Shown here piece after piece: positions 25,472-34,734 of a stretch of DNA of 64,000 nucleotides (positions are counted from its first letter, which is position 1; each line of letters starts with the position of its first letter). Under the pieces are notes generated by a model. It was not told the DNA's origin. It saw only the letters and a program-made list of their open reading frames with translations, and did no database searches. The translations under genes and the position numbers were made by a program. The DNA is taken from positions 3,906,001-3,970,000 of the forward strand of contig NZ_JARXVJ010000001.1 of NCBI RefSeq assembly GCF_029892445.1, in the 5' to 3' direction. Source of the stretch: Chryseobacterium sp. H1D6B. GTDB taxonomy: Bacteria; Bacteroidota; Bacteroidia; Flavobacteriales; Weeksellaceae.

Positions 25472-26590
25472 ATGAATTCAATCTCGATCATCGGTGCAGG
25501 AATCGGCGGACTGGCGCTTGGAAACATTCTGAAACTACATCAGATCGACTTTAGCATGTATGATGCTGCACCAGAAATAAAACCGGTAGGATCAGGAATT
25601 ATGATGGCTGGAAATGCAATGCAGATTTTCGATAAATTAGGATTAAAAGAAAAAATTGAAAATTCCGGCAATACAATTCATGGGATTTCTATAACCGATG
25701 AATCTTTAAAAATCATTTCCAGAACCAATAGTCTTGCGCTGGAAAAGAAGTTCAATTCATGCAACGTTGCTGTTCACAGAGCTGATTTACAAAAGATTCT
25801 AGCCGAAAATATAGGCTTTGAAAATATTCATCTTAATCATCGCTTACAGCAGATCGAAAAGAAAGAAAATTATCTCTTACATTTTGAAAACGGAGCAGCA
25901 ATAGAAAGCAGAATAGTCTTCGGAGCTGACGGGATAAAATCTAAAATACGCAGTCAGATTTTAAAAACCGGAACCATCCGAAGTGCAGGACAAAAGTGCT
26001 GGCGCGGATTAACAGATTTTGAACTCCCTGAAAAATACCGCCATGAAGCTCTTGAAGTATGGGGAAAAGGGAAGCGTTTCGGCTTTGTAAAAATGTCTGA
26101 TAGAAAAGTTTATTGGTACGCTGTGGTGAATGAAAAGAATTTTGATCCTGCTATTGATTTGCAATATGTCTTTAATGATTTCCATCCTTTAATTAAGAAA
26201 ATTCTGGAAGCAACCCATCAGAAAGATATTATTCTAAATGACATTACCGACGTGTCTCCTATTCCAAAATGGTATTCTGAAAATCTTTGTCTGATCGGTG
26301 ATGCCGCACATGCAACGACTCCAAATATGGGACAAGGAGCCTGCCAGGCAATAGAAGACGCTTATATTATCGGAAAATTATTAGAAAATACTCGAAATTT
26401 TAATGTTGTATTTGAACAATTTCAGCAGATCCGAAGACATAAAGTAGATTATATTGTGAATACAAGCTGGAAAGTTGGCCGCATTTCACAATGGGAACAC
26501 GGAAATTCAATACGCAATTTTTTAATGAGGCTTATTCCGGAACGTATTAACCAGAAGCAGATTGAAAAAGTTATCAGGTTAGAATTATAA
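25472..26590 (+). CDS. FAD-dependent aromatic monooxygenase-like enzyme
   Basis: 372 residues, PHBH/UbiH fold. The FAD-binding Rossmann motif is IIGAGIGGLALGN (6-18), the middle motif is IVFGADGIKSKIR, and the second FAD motif is LIGDAAHATTPNMGQGACQAIEDAY (about 271-295). Such enzymes use NAD(P)H and oxygen to hydroxylate or epoxidise a substrate. The substrate is unknown; FAD monooxygenases of this size also inactivate antibiotics such as tetracyclines or rifamycins, but nothing here points to that in particular. Confidence 0.88.
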   Translation: MNSISIIGAGIGGLALGNILKLHQIDFSMYDAAPEIKPVGSGIMMAGNAMQIFDKLGLKEKIENSGNTIHGISITDESLKIISRTNSLALEKKFNSCNVAVHRADLQKILAENIGFENIHLNHRLQQIEKKENYLLHFENGAAIESRIVFGADGIKSKIRSQILKTGTIRSAGQKCWRGLTDFELPEKYRHEALEVWGKGKRFGFVKMSDRKVYWYAVVNEKNFDPAIDLQYVFNDFHPLIKKILEATHQKDIILNDITDVSPIPKWYSENLCLIGDAAHATTPNMGQGACQAIEDAYIIGKLLENTRNFNVVFEQFQQIRRHKVDYIVNTSWKVGRISQWEHGNSIRNFLMRLIPERINQKQIEKVIRLEL

Positions 26591-26829
26591 AAAAGAGGAG
26601 ATGGAAATTTATTATGTTTTTGGAGACAGAAGCACAACTACCGGAGAAAAATAATTTCTAAGCATAGAGCACATCAGTTCACTAAATTTAAAGTAGATAA
26701 GTCTGCATTTCTTTCCGATGGGCAATGATATTGTAAATATTAACTAAACGGCACTGGGATATAATAATATTTATTATTTTTAGCATAAACTTTAAAATAT
26801 ATTATGAAGAATCTAAAAAAAAAAATTAA

Positions 26830-27604
26830 TTGAAGCCACAATATTATTTAAACATATTTAGTAAAAAAATAATAAGTATTTTTTTACTATTTTTCTTTTT
26901 AAATGTGTTCAGCCAACAAATATATATTGATAATAAGAATAATTTTGCAGTTGAAATTAGATATAAAAATCATAATATAATATTGAATGGGGGAGAAAAA
27001 AAAATAATTTCAGACAAAGAAATCAATTATATAACTATCGAATATAATAATGGAAATACTATAAGTAAATATATTCCTCTTTTCCTTAATTCTAGTGAAT
27101 CTTTAAAGATATCTATAGAGAATTATGATAAGGAAGTTGAATTTAAAGGAGATAGAGAGGCTTTGCATAATTTGGTTGTAAACCAACAACATACTTGGTA
27201 AGGAAGATGAGACTTATAAACGAGTAGAGAAATATGCAATTGATGACTGGGTTGCATCATTATACCTTTTTCTTACAGGCAAAAAAACTTTAGATCTTCA
27301 ATCAAAAGAACTTATTTTATACTATTACAATAAATACATTCAAAAAGATGTTGAAAATTATAACTGTGAGTATAAGGTCAAGTATAATATTATTAATGGC
27401 TTAGCTAAATGTATTAATGAAATTAATATAACACTTCCTAAATACACTATAATTGAAAGTACGGAGGATAATTCTATCAATCAATACCTTCCTAAAAGTT
27501 GTCAGCGGTATTATTTTATAAATAACTTTAACTACTTCAATCATATAAACAGCCAAAAAAAAGAATATTATAAAAATGTGCTAAAAGAAAAATTCAACAA
27601 TTAA
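26830..27604 (+). pseudogene. Frameshifted gene for an exported protein of unknown function
   Basis: A TTG-started frame from 26830 encodes a signal peptide (IISIFLLFFFLNVFS, then QQ) and a beta-rich domain to a TAA at 27199. From 27182 a second frame, shifted by one base, stays open to TAA at 27602-27604 and continues sensibly (GKEDETYKRVEKYAIDDW, then DLQSKELILYYYNKYI). Removing one C from AACCAACAAC at 27181-27190 joins both into one chain of about 257 residues. The stop of the second frame overlaps the next ATG by one base (TAATG), typical of an intact gene pair. Either a recent inactivating indel or a sequencing error explains this. An 11-A run follows a short upstream ORF beginning MKNLKKK at 26804. 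No family recognised. Confidence 0.62.
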
Positions 27605-28419
27605 TGATCAGTATAAAATTTAATAATTTACTTTTTTTTACATTCCTATTTAGTGGAATCTTCTTTAGTTTTTCTCAAAATTATCAGGTTCTTTATAAAG
27701 TAAATTTCCGCCCTAAAAAAGAGAAAACGGATCTTAAAACAGAATACATGCGTTTAGAAGCCTTATCTAGTTCTAAAAGCATATTCTATCATTTTATTAA
27801 TAAAAAAGATTCCGTAAACAGCCTAAAAGGAGATCAAACTCCATATTTAAGATTTACTATTATTCAGGAAGATAAAAAATATAATTATTACGGAAACTTT
27901 AATGATCTATATTTTATTTTTAATGAACCTTTAAAGGTTGATTGGAATATAGGTGATAAAACTTCTAATTTTAGTGGTTACAAAGTTCAGGAAGCAAAAA
28001 TAGAACTTGATGGAAGAAAATGGATTGCTTTATTTGCTCCTGAAGTACCAATTACAAATGGACCTTATAAATTTTCAGGTCTTCCAGGCTTAATTTTGAA
28101 GATATATTCCGAAGACGGAGATTACAGTTTCGAAATGATTGAGCTTACCAAATATACTTCTGAAAGTTTCATTAATTCTTTTCAGACAAATAGATATGTT
28201 AAGATAAAAAAGAAAAAAGTTGAAACTTTTATATCTAATTTCTTAAAAGATCCTGCATCACAAAACTTTAAATTGGTTAATAGTTATGGTGATCAATTTG
28301 ATTATAACTTTAGCGGTAAAAAAGACAATTCATACAAGGATATGAATGATTATGTAAAAGTAGTTCTGGAAAAATATAATAATCCTATTGATAAAAAAAT
28401 CTATCTTTTGATTTTTTAG
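27604..28419 (+). CDS. GLPGLI-family protein
   Basis: 271 residues with a signal peptide (about 1-25, ending FSFSQ). GPYKFSGLPGLILKIYSEDG (about 160-179) is the defining motif of the GLPGLI family, which is confined to Bacteroidota. Family members are exported and of unknown function, often paired with TonB-dependent receptors or peptidases. Its ATG overlaps the stop of the frameshifted upstream gene by one base, so both were one coupled unit. It ends before a terminator shared with the copper operon. Confidence 0.88.
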   Translation: MISIKFNNLLFFTFLFSGIFFSFSQNYQVLYKVNFRPKKEKTDLKTEYMRLEALSSSKSIFYHFINKKDSVNSLKGDQTPYLRFTIIQEDKKYNYYGNFNDLYFIFNEPLKVDWNIGDKTSNFSGYKVQEAKIELDGRKWIALFAPEVPITNGPYKFSGLPGLILKIYSEDGDYSFEMIELTKYTSESFINSFQTNRYVKIKKKKVETFISNFLKDPASQNFKLVNSYGDQFDYNFSGKKDNSYKDMNDYVKVVLEKYNNPIDKKIYLLIF

Positions 28420-28510
28420 AATTTATACGGCTAGATGTCTGCTGAATTCATTTTTTAAAACATAACCTAAGTAATTAAAGATACTATGTCAATCTATGAC
28501 TATAAAAAAA

Positions 28511-28532
28511 GGAACTCAATTGAGTTCCTTTT
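28511..28532 (-). terminator. Terminator between GLPGLI gene and copper operon
   Basis: GGAACTCAATTGAGTTCC is a perfect 18-base palindrome with an A run before and a T run after; it serves both convergent units. Confidence 0.8.
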
Positions 28533-28535
28533 ACC

Positions 28536-31307
28536 TTAATAGGTGAAAGTAATACCGCCTCCCCAGCCCATTTCATTGTCATAATTTCCTGATACTGAAA
28601 ACCATTTCTGAACGATATATCTTAATCCGGTTTTAAATTCCCCATCAGAATTGAGACTTACATTTCCTCTTATTCTTCTGGAGATCGGAATATCTTCTCT
28701 GCTTAATTCAAGTAAGACTTTTCCGTTCTGGTCTACACTTGCATCGGCTGTAACCAGCATCGGCAGAAGATACTGCATACCGACTATAAAAGAAGCTCTG
28801 TTTTTAGAAGCTTGATTTTGTCCAAACCATGTTTTTTTACCGTGAAAATCCATTCCTGTTTCCTCAGCCATCTGTCTTTCCATGATCTCATGAGATTTCT
28901 GAATCCTGAATCCAGCATATGGTAAAGCCCACTGGAATTTCCCTAAAAATCGTCCCACTTTAAAATTTCCATCGAAATGATCGAAGTTCCAATTAGAATG
29001 AAACTCATTCAGGTTAGCCCATCTCGGCCCGAACATCGTCATCGTTTCTGCATGAATTTTATTGCTTGCCACATCCAGCATTGCCATTGAACTGATCATT
29101 TTATTATCTTTCATGAAATCTTTCCAAGCTAATTTTCTGTTCGGAAGCTGCGGATTGGGTTTTGAATCCTCATAACTGAAAACCCTTCCCATTCCTGCCA
29201 TCATGTGGTATAAAATATGACAGTGGAAAAACCAGTCACCGTCCTGATTGGCTGCAAATTCAATCACATCTGTTTCCATCGGCATAATATCAACTACATT
29301 CTTTAAAGGCGAATATTCTCCTTTTGAATTAATCAGCCTGAAATCATGGCCGTGAAGATGCATCGGGTGGCGCATCATAGAATTATTATACAGTGTAATT
29401 CTTAAAATCTCACCTTTTTTCACCAAGATCTTATCGGTTTCTGTAACGGTTTTGTTGTCCAGTGTCCATAGATAATGATTCATATTCCCTTCCAATGTAA
29501 ACTTCATTTCTCTTACATTTTCTGTTGGAAGAATTGTTTTTTCAGGAGATTTCAGCATGTTATAAGACAGTCTTTTAATCGGCTTTTCTTCCTTCATTTC
29601 CATTCCTGAATGCTGTGAATGATCTTCTTCTTTTTCAGATTCTTTGGATTTTACGCCCATCATTTCATTCATATGCTTCATCGTCGCTTTCCGCTGGCTT
29701 TCAGAAAGTTCAGGATACATTACTTCATTCATATCCATCATCTGGCTTCCCATCGTCATGTTCATAGGCTTCATATTCCCGCTCATTTCCATCATTCCGT
29801 TCATCATTTTCATTCCTTCAAAAAGTTTTAAACGGGGCAGATTTGGAGCTTCCACTTTATCTCCTGAACCAAGCCAGAGTGAAGCGTGGCCTACTCTGTC
29901 CTCGGAAGTCGCTCTGAATTCAAAGCTTTTATTCTCCGGGATAGTGACTTCAATATCATAAGTTTCTGAAACCCCAACGATCAAACGGTCTACTTCTACA
30001 GGAACGACATCATTCCCATCATTTCCGACTACTTTTATTTTTCCGCCTCCATAATTCAGCCAGAAATAGGTGGAAGAACCTCCGTTCGCTACACGCAGTC
30101 TTACTTTATCTCCGGTTTTCAGCTCAGCATATTCGGAACTCGGCTGTCCGTTGATGAGAAATTTATCATAATAAACATCACTTACGTCCATGGCTTCCAT
30201 TCTTTTCCACTCATTCAACACCTTGGTTCCGAAGTTTCCAGATTGTATGGCTTCCCAATAACTCTGCACTGCATTTTTCTTGATGGCATACCAGTCTGTA
30301 TTCGCCATATGAAGTTTTCTTGCGATCTGCATTGGATCTTCATCACTCCAGTCTCCTAAAAGCACCGGGATTTCTTTAGTATATTCAGTTTTAGGCTCGC
30401 CTTCTCTTTTTTTAAAAACCAAAATACCATTCATTCCGATCTGTTCCTGAAGCCCTTCGTGAGAATGATACCAATAGGTTCCGTTCTGTGAGATTTTAAA
30501 TTTATACAAATGGGTCTCGCCAGGCACTACAGGCTTTGTCGTAAGATATGGAACACCGTCATGTTCATTGGGCAGAATAACGCCGTGCCAGTGAAATCCT
30601 GTATTTTCCTTCATCATATTGTGAAGATAAATTTCAGCGGTATCTCCTTCTGTAAAATATAAGGTCGGTGCCTGTAATTTACCGTTTACGGCAATAGCTC
30701 TTCTGTTTCTTCCTGTAAAATTAACGATCGTATCTTTTACATATAAATCATAACGGACTGTTTTTCCACCGAAAGTTACTTTCCCGTTTTCAGAATTTCT
30801 TTTTAGTCTTTCTGAATTACCCTTAGTTTCTGCTGCTGCGTTTTTTTCTTCTTTCAATTCCAGAGTCATTCCGCATTTTGGGCATTTTCCCGGCTGATCA
30901 GAAATAACCTCTGGATGCATCGGACAGGTATAACTTTCTTTAAACTGAGATTGAGATTCAGTTTTAACAGTAACGGCTCTATCCTTTTGTTGAACTTCTT
31001 TAGCTGGAGTTTTTATATTTACTTTAGCTTTAGGTTTATTAATGGATTTAGACTCTTTCTTTAAAGCTTTTTTAGTTTCTACAGCTTTTATTTCTGTTTT
31101 AGGCAGGGACTTAACTTGTGGTTTAACTGCAGCTTTAGGCTGTATAACAACAGTTTTTTTCACTAAAGACATTCCGCATTTCGGACAGTCTCCCGGTTTT
31201 GAAGAAACCACTTCTTTATCCATCGGACACGTAAAATAAGTCTTTGTTGTTTGTGCAAAATTGAAAACAGAGAACAAAAGCATCAGAAACATTATTAGTT
31301 TTTTCAT
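28536..31307 (-). CDS. copA: Multicopper oxidase CopA with two metal-binding domains and CopB-like tail
   Basis: 923 residues, longer than usual CopA. After a signal peptide come two small heavy-metal-binding domains, FTCPMDKEVVSSKPGDCPKCGM (about 25-46) and YTCPMHPEVISDQPGKCPKCGM (about 126-147), joined by Lys-rich linkers. The cupredoxin part carries the four copper motifs: FHWHGVILPNEHDG, YWYHSHEG, HPMHLHGHDFR and WFFHCHILYHMMAGM. A Met-rich stretch (about 500-550) probably collects Cu(I). The last about 190 residues, after the oxidase fold, resemble an outer-membrane beta-barrel of the CopB type (RRIRGNVSLNSDGEFKTGL, closing WGGGITFTY). Periplasmic Cu(I) oxidation is the likely role. It ends the operon that starts at 32371. 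Confidence 0.88.
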   Translation of the reverse strand: MKKLIMFLMLLFSVFNFAQTTKTYFTCPMDKEVVSSKPGDCPKCGMSLVKKTVVIQPKAAVKPQVKSLPKTEIKAVETKKALKKESKSINKPKAKVNIKTPAKEVQQKDRAVTVKTESQSQFKESYTCPMHPEVISDQPGKCPKCGMTLELKEEKNAAAETKGNSERLKRNSENGKVTFGGKTVRYDLYVKDTIVNFTGRNRRAIAVNGKLQAPTLYFTEGDTAEIYLHNMMKENTGFHWHGVILPNEHDGVPYLTTKPVVPGETHLYKFKISQNGTYWYHSHEGLQEQIGMNGILVFKKREGEPKTEYTKEIPVLLGDWSDEDPMQIARKLHMANTDWYAIKKNAVQSYWEAIQSGNFGTKVLNEWKRMEAMDVSDVYYDKFLINGQPSSEYAELKTGDKVRLRVANGGSSTYFWLNYGGGKIKVVGNDGNDVVPVEVDRLIVGVSETYDIEVTIPENKSFEFRATSEDRVGHASLWLGSGDKVEAPNLPRLKLFEGMKMMNGMMEMSGNMKPMNMTMGSQMMDMNEVMYPELSESQRKATMKHMNEMMGVKSKESEKEEDHSQHSGMEMKEEKPIKRLSYNMLKSPEKTILPTENVREMKFTLEGNMNHYLWTLDNKTVTETDKILVKKGEILRITLYNNSMMRHPMHLHGHDFRLINSKGEYSPLKNVVDIMPMETDVIEFAANQDGDWFFHCHILYHMMAGMGRVFSYEDSKPNPQLPNRKLAWKDFMKDNKMISSMAMLDVASNKIHAETMTMFGPRWANLNEFHSNWNFDHFDGNFKVGRFLGKFQWALPYAGFRIQKSHEIMERQMAEETGMDFHGKKTWFGQNQASKNRASFIVGMQYLLPMLVTADASVDQNGKVLLELSREDIPISRRIRGNVSLNSDGEFKTGLRYIVQKWFSVSGNYDNEMGWGGGITFTY

Positions 31308-31409
31308 AATATTTCGAATTCTTATTAAAGCTGTATAGCTAAAATTACATATTAAAGTAACTTATAACTTTAACTCTACAACTAATTGTATTAAAAGCAA
31401 GTACAATAA

Positions 31410-31883
31410 TTATTTAATCTCTGACTTCACAGATCCGCAGGTAAGCATTGAGCTTCCGTAATAAGGATTTACGATCTGCTTTTCGTTGCTCATCCAGCTT
31501 CCATCTGCCATTGGACAATACTGAATGAAGATAGGTTTGTCTGAAAGTTTAAACTGCTTTGTAAGAGCAATCATGTTCTCTGAAAGATTTAAGAAAGACT
31601 CTCTTTGAGCCGTAATAGTTCTGGCATCTGAAATAGCCGTTGCATCTTTTCGCAGAATATTCAGATTTCCTTCAGACAGCACTTTATAATCTACTGCTGA
31701 GGCGGTTTTAATGAAATCCGAAGCTGCTTTTGATGTTTTATCTGCATCATCTGAAGCTAAAGCCTGTTTAATGGAGATATAATTTTGGTATAATTTTGAG
31801 ATTTGAGTATCAGATTTAGACTGTGCAGCGATAGAAATAATTGAAAATAAAGAAAATACTGCAGTGATGATATACTTTTTCAT
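31410..31883 (-). CDS. DUF3347 protein, copper-linked
   Basis: 157 residues with a signal peptide (to about 20, IAAQ). The helical middle (YQNYISIKQALASDDADKTS) and the C-terminal IQYCPMADGSWMSNEKQIVNPYYGSSMLTCG are diagnostic of DUF3347, which is usually found with CusB-type or copper-binding proteins. The Cys, Met and Trp residues in that segment are likely metal ligands. It lies 103 bases upstream of copA in the same direction. Confidence 0.85.
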   Translation of the reverse strand: MKKYIITAVFSLFSIISIAAQSKSDTQISKLYQNYISIKQALASDDADKTSKAASDFIKTASAVDYKVLSEGNLNILRKDATAISDARTITAQRESFLNLSENMIALTKQFKLSDKPIFIQYCPMADGSWMSNEKQIVNPYYGSSMLTCGSVKSEIK

Positions 31884-31993
31884 TGTTTTTAAATTTAGAA
31901 TTAATAATATTTTTAATAAAATAAGTTGAATACCGCTTTATTGCGATGGTTTTATTATTCGAATGACATCAAAAATCAAACGAAAAATAAATT

Positions 31994-32371
31994 CTAAATT
32001 CTAAAATTACAATGATGGATGAACAGCGGTACTGCCGTTCTTTCAGGCGGTGCATTGATCTGGATCTGGCTAAATTTTACTGTAGAAAAAGATTTATCCA
32101 AAAAGATAAACTGATGGTTTTGATACTCTGAAATCTGTTTTAGGAAATCAACTTTCAGCAGATCTGATTTTTGAGAATCGTCTGCTTTTACCAATTTTAG
32201 TTCTGTTTTACAGCAGTCTTTTTTCTCTTTGGTACCGCATTTACTGCAGGTATCATCAGATTTTTGAGTTACAGAAACCAATTCTTTCATGCAGTAATGC
32301 ACACTAAAAACTGCTCCGGAAGAGAATCCGAAGTAGAAAATAGAAAACACTATGGCAAGAATCTTTTTCAT
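31994..32371 (-). CDS. HYC_CC_PP family protein, copper-linked
   Basis: 125 residues with a signal peptide. The chain contains the three marks of this small Bacteroidota family: HYC (SVHYCMKELVSV), CC (KKDCCKTELKLV) plus a CSKCG pair, and PP (INAPPERTAVPLFIHHCNFRI). The Cys and His content and its place at the head of a copper operon suggest metal binding. A -10 box only 7 bases before the ATG suggests a leaderless or nearly leaderless mRNA. Confidence 0.82.
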   Translation of the reverse strand: MKKILAIVFSIFYFGFSSGAVFSVHYCMKELVSVTQKSDDTCSKCGTKEKKDCCKTELKLVKADDSQKSDLLKVDFLKQISEYQNHQFIFLDKSFSTVKFSQIQINAPPERTAVPLFIHHCNFRI

Positions 32372-32378
32372 TACCAGA

Positions 32379-32386
32379 CAAAGGTA
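32379..32386 (-). promoter_or_regulatory. -10 box of the copper operon
   Basis: Minus-strand TACCTTTG matches TAnnTTTG and ends 7 bases before the ATG at 32371, so transcription should start at or within a few bases of the start codon. Confidence 0.5.
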
Positions 32387-32459
32387 AACATATCTCCTAA
32401 ACAGATGTTATAAAATTACGTATTGTTCTTATAAAATTCGGAAAATATAATAGTAAAAA

Positions 32460-32484
32460 ACTCCTGAAATATTCAGGAGTTTTA
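32460..32484 (-). terminator. Terminator of the TonB receptor gene
   Basis: CTCCTGAA and TTCAGGAG form an 8-bp stem with A and T flanks, 7 bases past the receptor stop. Confidence 0.75.
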
Positions 32485-32486
32485 AT

Positions 32487-34691
32487 TTATTTAATTTTAA
32501 ATTCAAGTTTTACGTTAAAGAAACGCCCAGTAAGACGCACCGGAACGGGATACATTAAATTCGTACTGGAATCTGTAATCCATTGGTTAGCAACTGTATT
32601 ATTGATATTAAATGCATTGAAAACCTGTACTCCTAAAATCAACTCTTCAAAGTTGCCCCAGAAGCCATACGTCTTGTTCTTACTTTTAGAATCTATAAAT
32701 ACTTTAGAAAGCCCGATATCTACTCTTTTATAAGAAGGAAGTGTTTTTTGATACGTATATGGATTGGTGAAAACCGGCGCGCCTGTCGGAAGTCCCATTG
32801 CATAAGTTAATGTCAAATTCACACGCATAGAAGGAAACTGCGGCATATAATCCTGATAGAACATAGCAAATCTGAATCTTTGATCTGTAGGTCTAGGAAT
32901 ATCTCCCTGCCCGTCAATGTTTTCATATACTCTGGCATAACTCGCAGACAACCATGAATCTACCCCTGGAACAAATTCCCCAAATAATCTGGCATCAAGT
33001 CCATAAGCATATCCCGAAGCATTATTTTTCCCCGAATAACGGATTCTTACATTATCCATATAATAAGGAATCAGGTTATCCATTTTCTTATAATAAGCTT
33101 CTGTAGTCAGTTTAAACGGTCTGTTATCCATAAAAAACTCATAATCGTTCGCTAAAATAAGCTGTAAAGAACGCTGTGATTTTATGTTTGGATTAAAATT
33201 ACCGTCCAGGTCTTTAATTTCTTTATAGAAAGGCGACTGATAGTAAACTCCTCCTGAAAGTTTAAACAACATATCGGTATCCCAGTCGGGCTTAACTGCA
33301 AACTGAAATCTTGGTGAAAAGATAGTTTCGTCATTAAAACTCCAGTGAGAAACTCTCGCTCCGGCATTTACAAAAACTTTGTTTGTACCCCAGTAGAATT
33401 TCTGGGAATACTGTGCATAAGCCGATAATCTGGTAGGTTCTATATGATTGTTCCCTGATATGCTGTAATATAAATCTAAATCAGAATGATCTCCAAATCT
33501 GGGATCGTCTAAAGGCCTTGGAGTGCTGTATCCTGCAGAATCGACAAGTTTCCATTCATTGGTAAGATCTCTAAGATTTTCTTTTTCAAATTTGAATCCA
33601 ACCTCAATATCCGTGTTTACATTAGGAGAAAAACGGGTCCTAAACTGTGTTCCGTATGTTCTTACGAATAGATCATTTCTTGCATGTTCTATCTGGCCTC
33701 CCACATCATAAGAAGTGATAGGAGCTCCTGTAATGGGATCAAAGGTCTGTAAAATATAAGCTGAAGAGATAGAATAGTATTCTTTCTCACGGTTTTGATA
33801 AGCAAAACTATCTAAAGTAAATTTCCATTTATCCGATGGTTTATAGTTCATGGAGAACGTTCCCATCATATTTTTATATTTATCATTTTCTTGTCCGGCG
33901 TAATTAACGGTAAGATTGATAGGCCTCTGAAGACTTCCAAAATCTACACTTCTAGATTTAGGAACCATTTCGTAGTCATTTTTAGAATAATAACCGATGA
34001 ATGAAACCGAAAATTTCGGACTGATATGATAGTTGATATAAGACTGGAAATCCCAATACGTAGGATTAAAATCTGTATCTTCTTTTAAGGTATTAAGAAC
34101 AAGGTTTGTATTTCTATATCTTCCTGAAAATAATGCAGTAAGTTTCTTGTTTTTTGAAGCTAAACCGGTTGTTAATCTTCCCCCGATCAAACTTGCTTCC
34201 CCCGACAATTCAAATTTCTCCGGTTCACGATAGTAGATATTTAAAGCAGAAGACATTTTATCACCGTATTTCGGTTCAAAACCGCCTGCAGAGAAGTTTA
34301 CTGTAGAAACCATATCGGGATTAATGATACTTAAACCTTCCTGCTGAGAATTTCTGATCAGGAAAGGTCTGTAGATCTCAATATCATTAATATAAATAAG
34401 ATTTTCGTCATAGTTTCCGCCACGTACCATATATTGGGAAGAAAGCTCTGTATTGGAGTTTACGGATGGTAAGGTTTTAATAATTCCTTCAATACCTCCC
34501 GAAATACTGGCTACATTCTGAGCATCTTTAGCTGAAATTTTAATATTGGTGATGTCGTTTGTTCTTCCTATAACTTTTTTCTGGAAAACGACTTCCTCAA
34601 TATCTGTTACTTTTGCCGTATCCTTTTTTCTGCTCTGCGAGAACACTAACATAGGAACCATAAGGCTCAGTGGTAAAACTAGTTTTTTCAA
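32487..34691 (-). CDS. TonB-dependent outer-membrane receptor
   Basis: 734 residues. A signal peptide (MKKLVLPLSLMVPMLVFSQ) leads to a short TonB-box-like stretch (DIEEVVFQKK), a plug domain (VASISGGIEGIIKTLPSVNSNTELSSQYMVRGGNYDENLIYINDIEIYRP) and a 22-strand-type barrel ending in ...GRFFNVKLEFKIK with an aromatic near the C-terminus. It lacks the carboxypeptidase-like N-terminal domain and has no SusD partner, so it is not a SusC-type glycan importer. The ligand is unknown. It has its own terminator before the copper operon, and proximity to that operon gives only a weak hint of metal or siderophore use. Confidence 0.88.
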   Translation of the reverse strand: MKKLVLPLSLMVPMLVFSQSRKKDTAKVTDIEEVVFQKKVIGRTNDITNIKISAKDAQNVASISGGIEGIIKTLPSVNSNTELSSQYMVRGGNYDENLIYINDIEIYRPFLIRNSQQEGLSIINPDMVSTVNFSAGGFEPKYGDKMSSALNIYYREPEKFELSGEASLIGGRLTTGLASKNKKLTALFSGRYRNTNLVLNTLKEDTDFNPTYWDFQSYINYHISPKFSVSFIGYYSKNDYEMVPKSRSVDFGSLQRPINLTVNYAGQENDKYKNMMGTFSMNYKPSDKWKFTLDSFAYQNREKEYYSISSAYILQTFDPITGAPITSYDVGGQIEHARNDLFVRTYGTQFRTRFSPNVNTDIEVGFKFEKENLRDLTNEWKLVDSAGYSTPRPLDDPRFGDHSDLDLYYSISGNNHIEPTRLSAYAQYSQKFYWGTNKVFVNAGARVSHWSFNDETIFSPRFQFAVKPDWDTDMLFKLSGGVYYQSPFYKEIKDLDGNFNPNIKSQRSLQLILANDYEFFMDNRPFKLTTEAYYKKMDNLIPYYMDNVRIRYSGKNNASGYAYGLDARLFGEFVPGVDSWLSASYARVYENIDGQGDIPRPTDQRFRFAMFYQDYMPQFPSMRVNLTLTYAMGLPTGAPVFTNPYTYQKTLPSYKRVDIGLSKVFIDSKSKNKTYGFWGNFEELILGVQVFNAFNINNTVANQWITDSSTNLMYPVPVRLTGRFFNVKLEFKIK

Positions 34692-34734
34692 AAGAAATGT
34701 TTTAGATTCGCTAAAATTAAGTATTTTTTAACAA

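Noticed and set aside
29619..29831. His-rich plus-strand ORF
   Set aside because: Antisense shadow of the Met-rich segment of CopA; the His richness comes from reading ATG codons backwards.
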